Of a DNA stretch of 6,434 bases, positions 5,996 to 6,434 are shown piece by piece (the stretch's first letter is position 1; each line of letters starts with the position of its first letter). A model generated the notes under the pieces. That model had not been told where the DNA came from. It did no database searches and saw only the letters and a list, made by a program, of their open reading frames with translations. The stretch comes from Limnohabitans sp. (GTDB taxonomy: Bacteria > Pseudomonadota > Gammaproteobacteria > Burkholderiales > Burkholderiaceae_C). The stretch lies in assembly GCA_018883305.1 (NCBI GenBank), contig VEQI01000203.1, forward strand, positions 1-6,434, in the 5' to 3' direction. Made by a program: the position numbers and the translations under genes.

Positions 5996-6434
5996 TCAGG
6001 CCTGCTTTCGCAGTTGCCGGGAGTGTTGGTGAACCGCTTCCACCAGGACGGCCACATGCTCAGGGGGCGTGAACTGGTTGATGCCATGTCCGAGGTTGAA
6101 GATGTGCGTGGGACCTGTGGTGTTCGGATCGGTGTGGGGTGTGCCAAAGCTGTCCAGCACGGCACGAACTTGTTCGTCGATCTGAGGCGGCTCGGCGAAC
6201 AGCACCATGGGATCGATGTTGCCTTGCAAGGCCTTGCCAGGACCGCCCACTGGGCCGCCGACCAGGCGTCGGGCCTGACCGAGATTCACGGTCCAGTCCA
6301 GGCCCAGCACTTCACAGTCAAGTGCGGACATTTCGCTCAACCACAGGCCACCGCCTTTGGTGAACACAATGCGGGGTATGTCCACACCCGCGTGGGAACG
6401 CTTGAGTTGCTGGAGCACTCGGGTGGTGTAAGCC
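5996..6434 (-). CDS. hemE: Uroporphyrinogen decarboxylase HemE (partial, C-terminal part)
   Basis: The last 145 codons are visible; the start lies beyond the right edge and the frame is open to it. HemE decarboxylates the four acetate side chains of uroporphyrinogen III to coproporphyrinogen III in the cytosol, in haem synthesis. Conserved family blocks are present in order: IVFTKGGGLWL, EVLGLDWTVNLGQARR, ALQGNIDPMVLF, IFNLGHGINQFTPPEHV and LVEAVHQHSRQ. Relative to E. coli there is a short Gly/Pro insert (VGGPVGGPG) just before the QGNIDP block, and about seven extra residues ahead of NLGHG; neither touches the conserved blocks. The gene is in the same orientation as priA and upstream of it, an order I recall from Burkholderiales. 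A GC-rich hairpin (5989-6005) has the stop codon exactly in its loop but no T tract, so it is unlikely to terminate transcription. Confidence 0.97.
   Translation of the reverse strand, partial: AYTTRVLQQLKRSHAGVDIPRIVFTKGGGLWLSEMSALDCEVLGLDWTVNLGQARRLVGGPVGGPGKALQGNIDPMVLFAEPPQIDEQVRAVLDSFGTPHTDPNTTGPTHIFNLGHGINQFTPPEHVAVLVEAVHQHSRQLRKQA

Noticed and set aside
5890..6072. A 60-codon plus-strand frame with AGAGGAA just before its ATG
   Set aside because: The purine tract is too close to the ATG, half of the frame is antisense to hemE, and the composition is not protein-like.

Overview
The window is high-GC proteobacterial chromosome. It most resembles Betaproteobacteria, probably Burkholderiales and possibly Comamonadaceae. 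That placement is inferred from base composition, protein style and the hemE-priA order, not from a search. It carries five protein genes, two of them cut by the window edges, plus one long noncoding region. There is no tRNA, rRNA, CRISPR array, insertion sequence or phage gene.

Layout from left to right: (i) 1-334, minus strand, the 5' part of a small exported protein of unknown function, whose start codon overlaps the stop of the next gene. (ii) 331-2430, minus strand, Rep, a UvrD/Rep-family 3'-5' DNA helicase. (iii) 2431-2520, a 90-base divergent promoter region. (iv) 2521-3501, plus strand, an AEC-family membrane transporter. (v) 3524-5659, minus strand, PriA, the primosome restart helicase, convergent with the transporter across 22 bases. 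(vi) 5660-5995, a 336-base noncoding region. (vii) 5996 to the right edge, minus strand, the C-terminal part of HemE, uroporphyrinogen decarboxylase.

Two helicases that act on stalled or collapsed replication forks (Rep and PriA) lie within 6 kb of each other. Between priA and hemE there are two perfect DnaA boxes (TTATCCACA and TTATGCACA), several near matches mostly in the same orientation, an AT-rich stretch, a terminator-like hairpin just upstream of priA, and a 9-base inverted repeat whose right-hand copy fills most of that hairpin's loop. This is the part of the window most worth following up: it could be a DnaA-controlled priA leader, a DnaA-titrating site, or less likely an origin-like element.

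A second notable point is PriA itself. The stretch between its N-terminal DNA-binding domain and the helicase core is about 60 residues shorter than in E. coli, and a Pro/Ala/Thr-rich linker sits where the winged-helix domain should be. The remaining genes look ordinary and intact.
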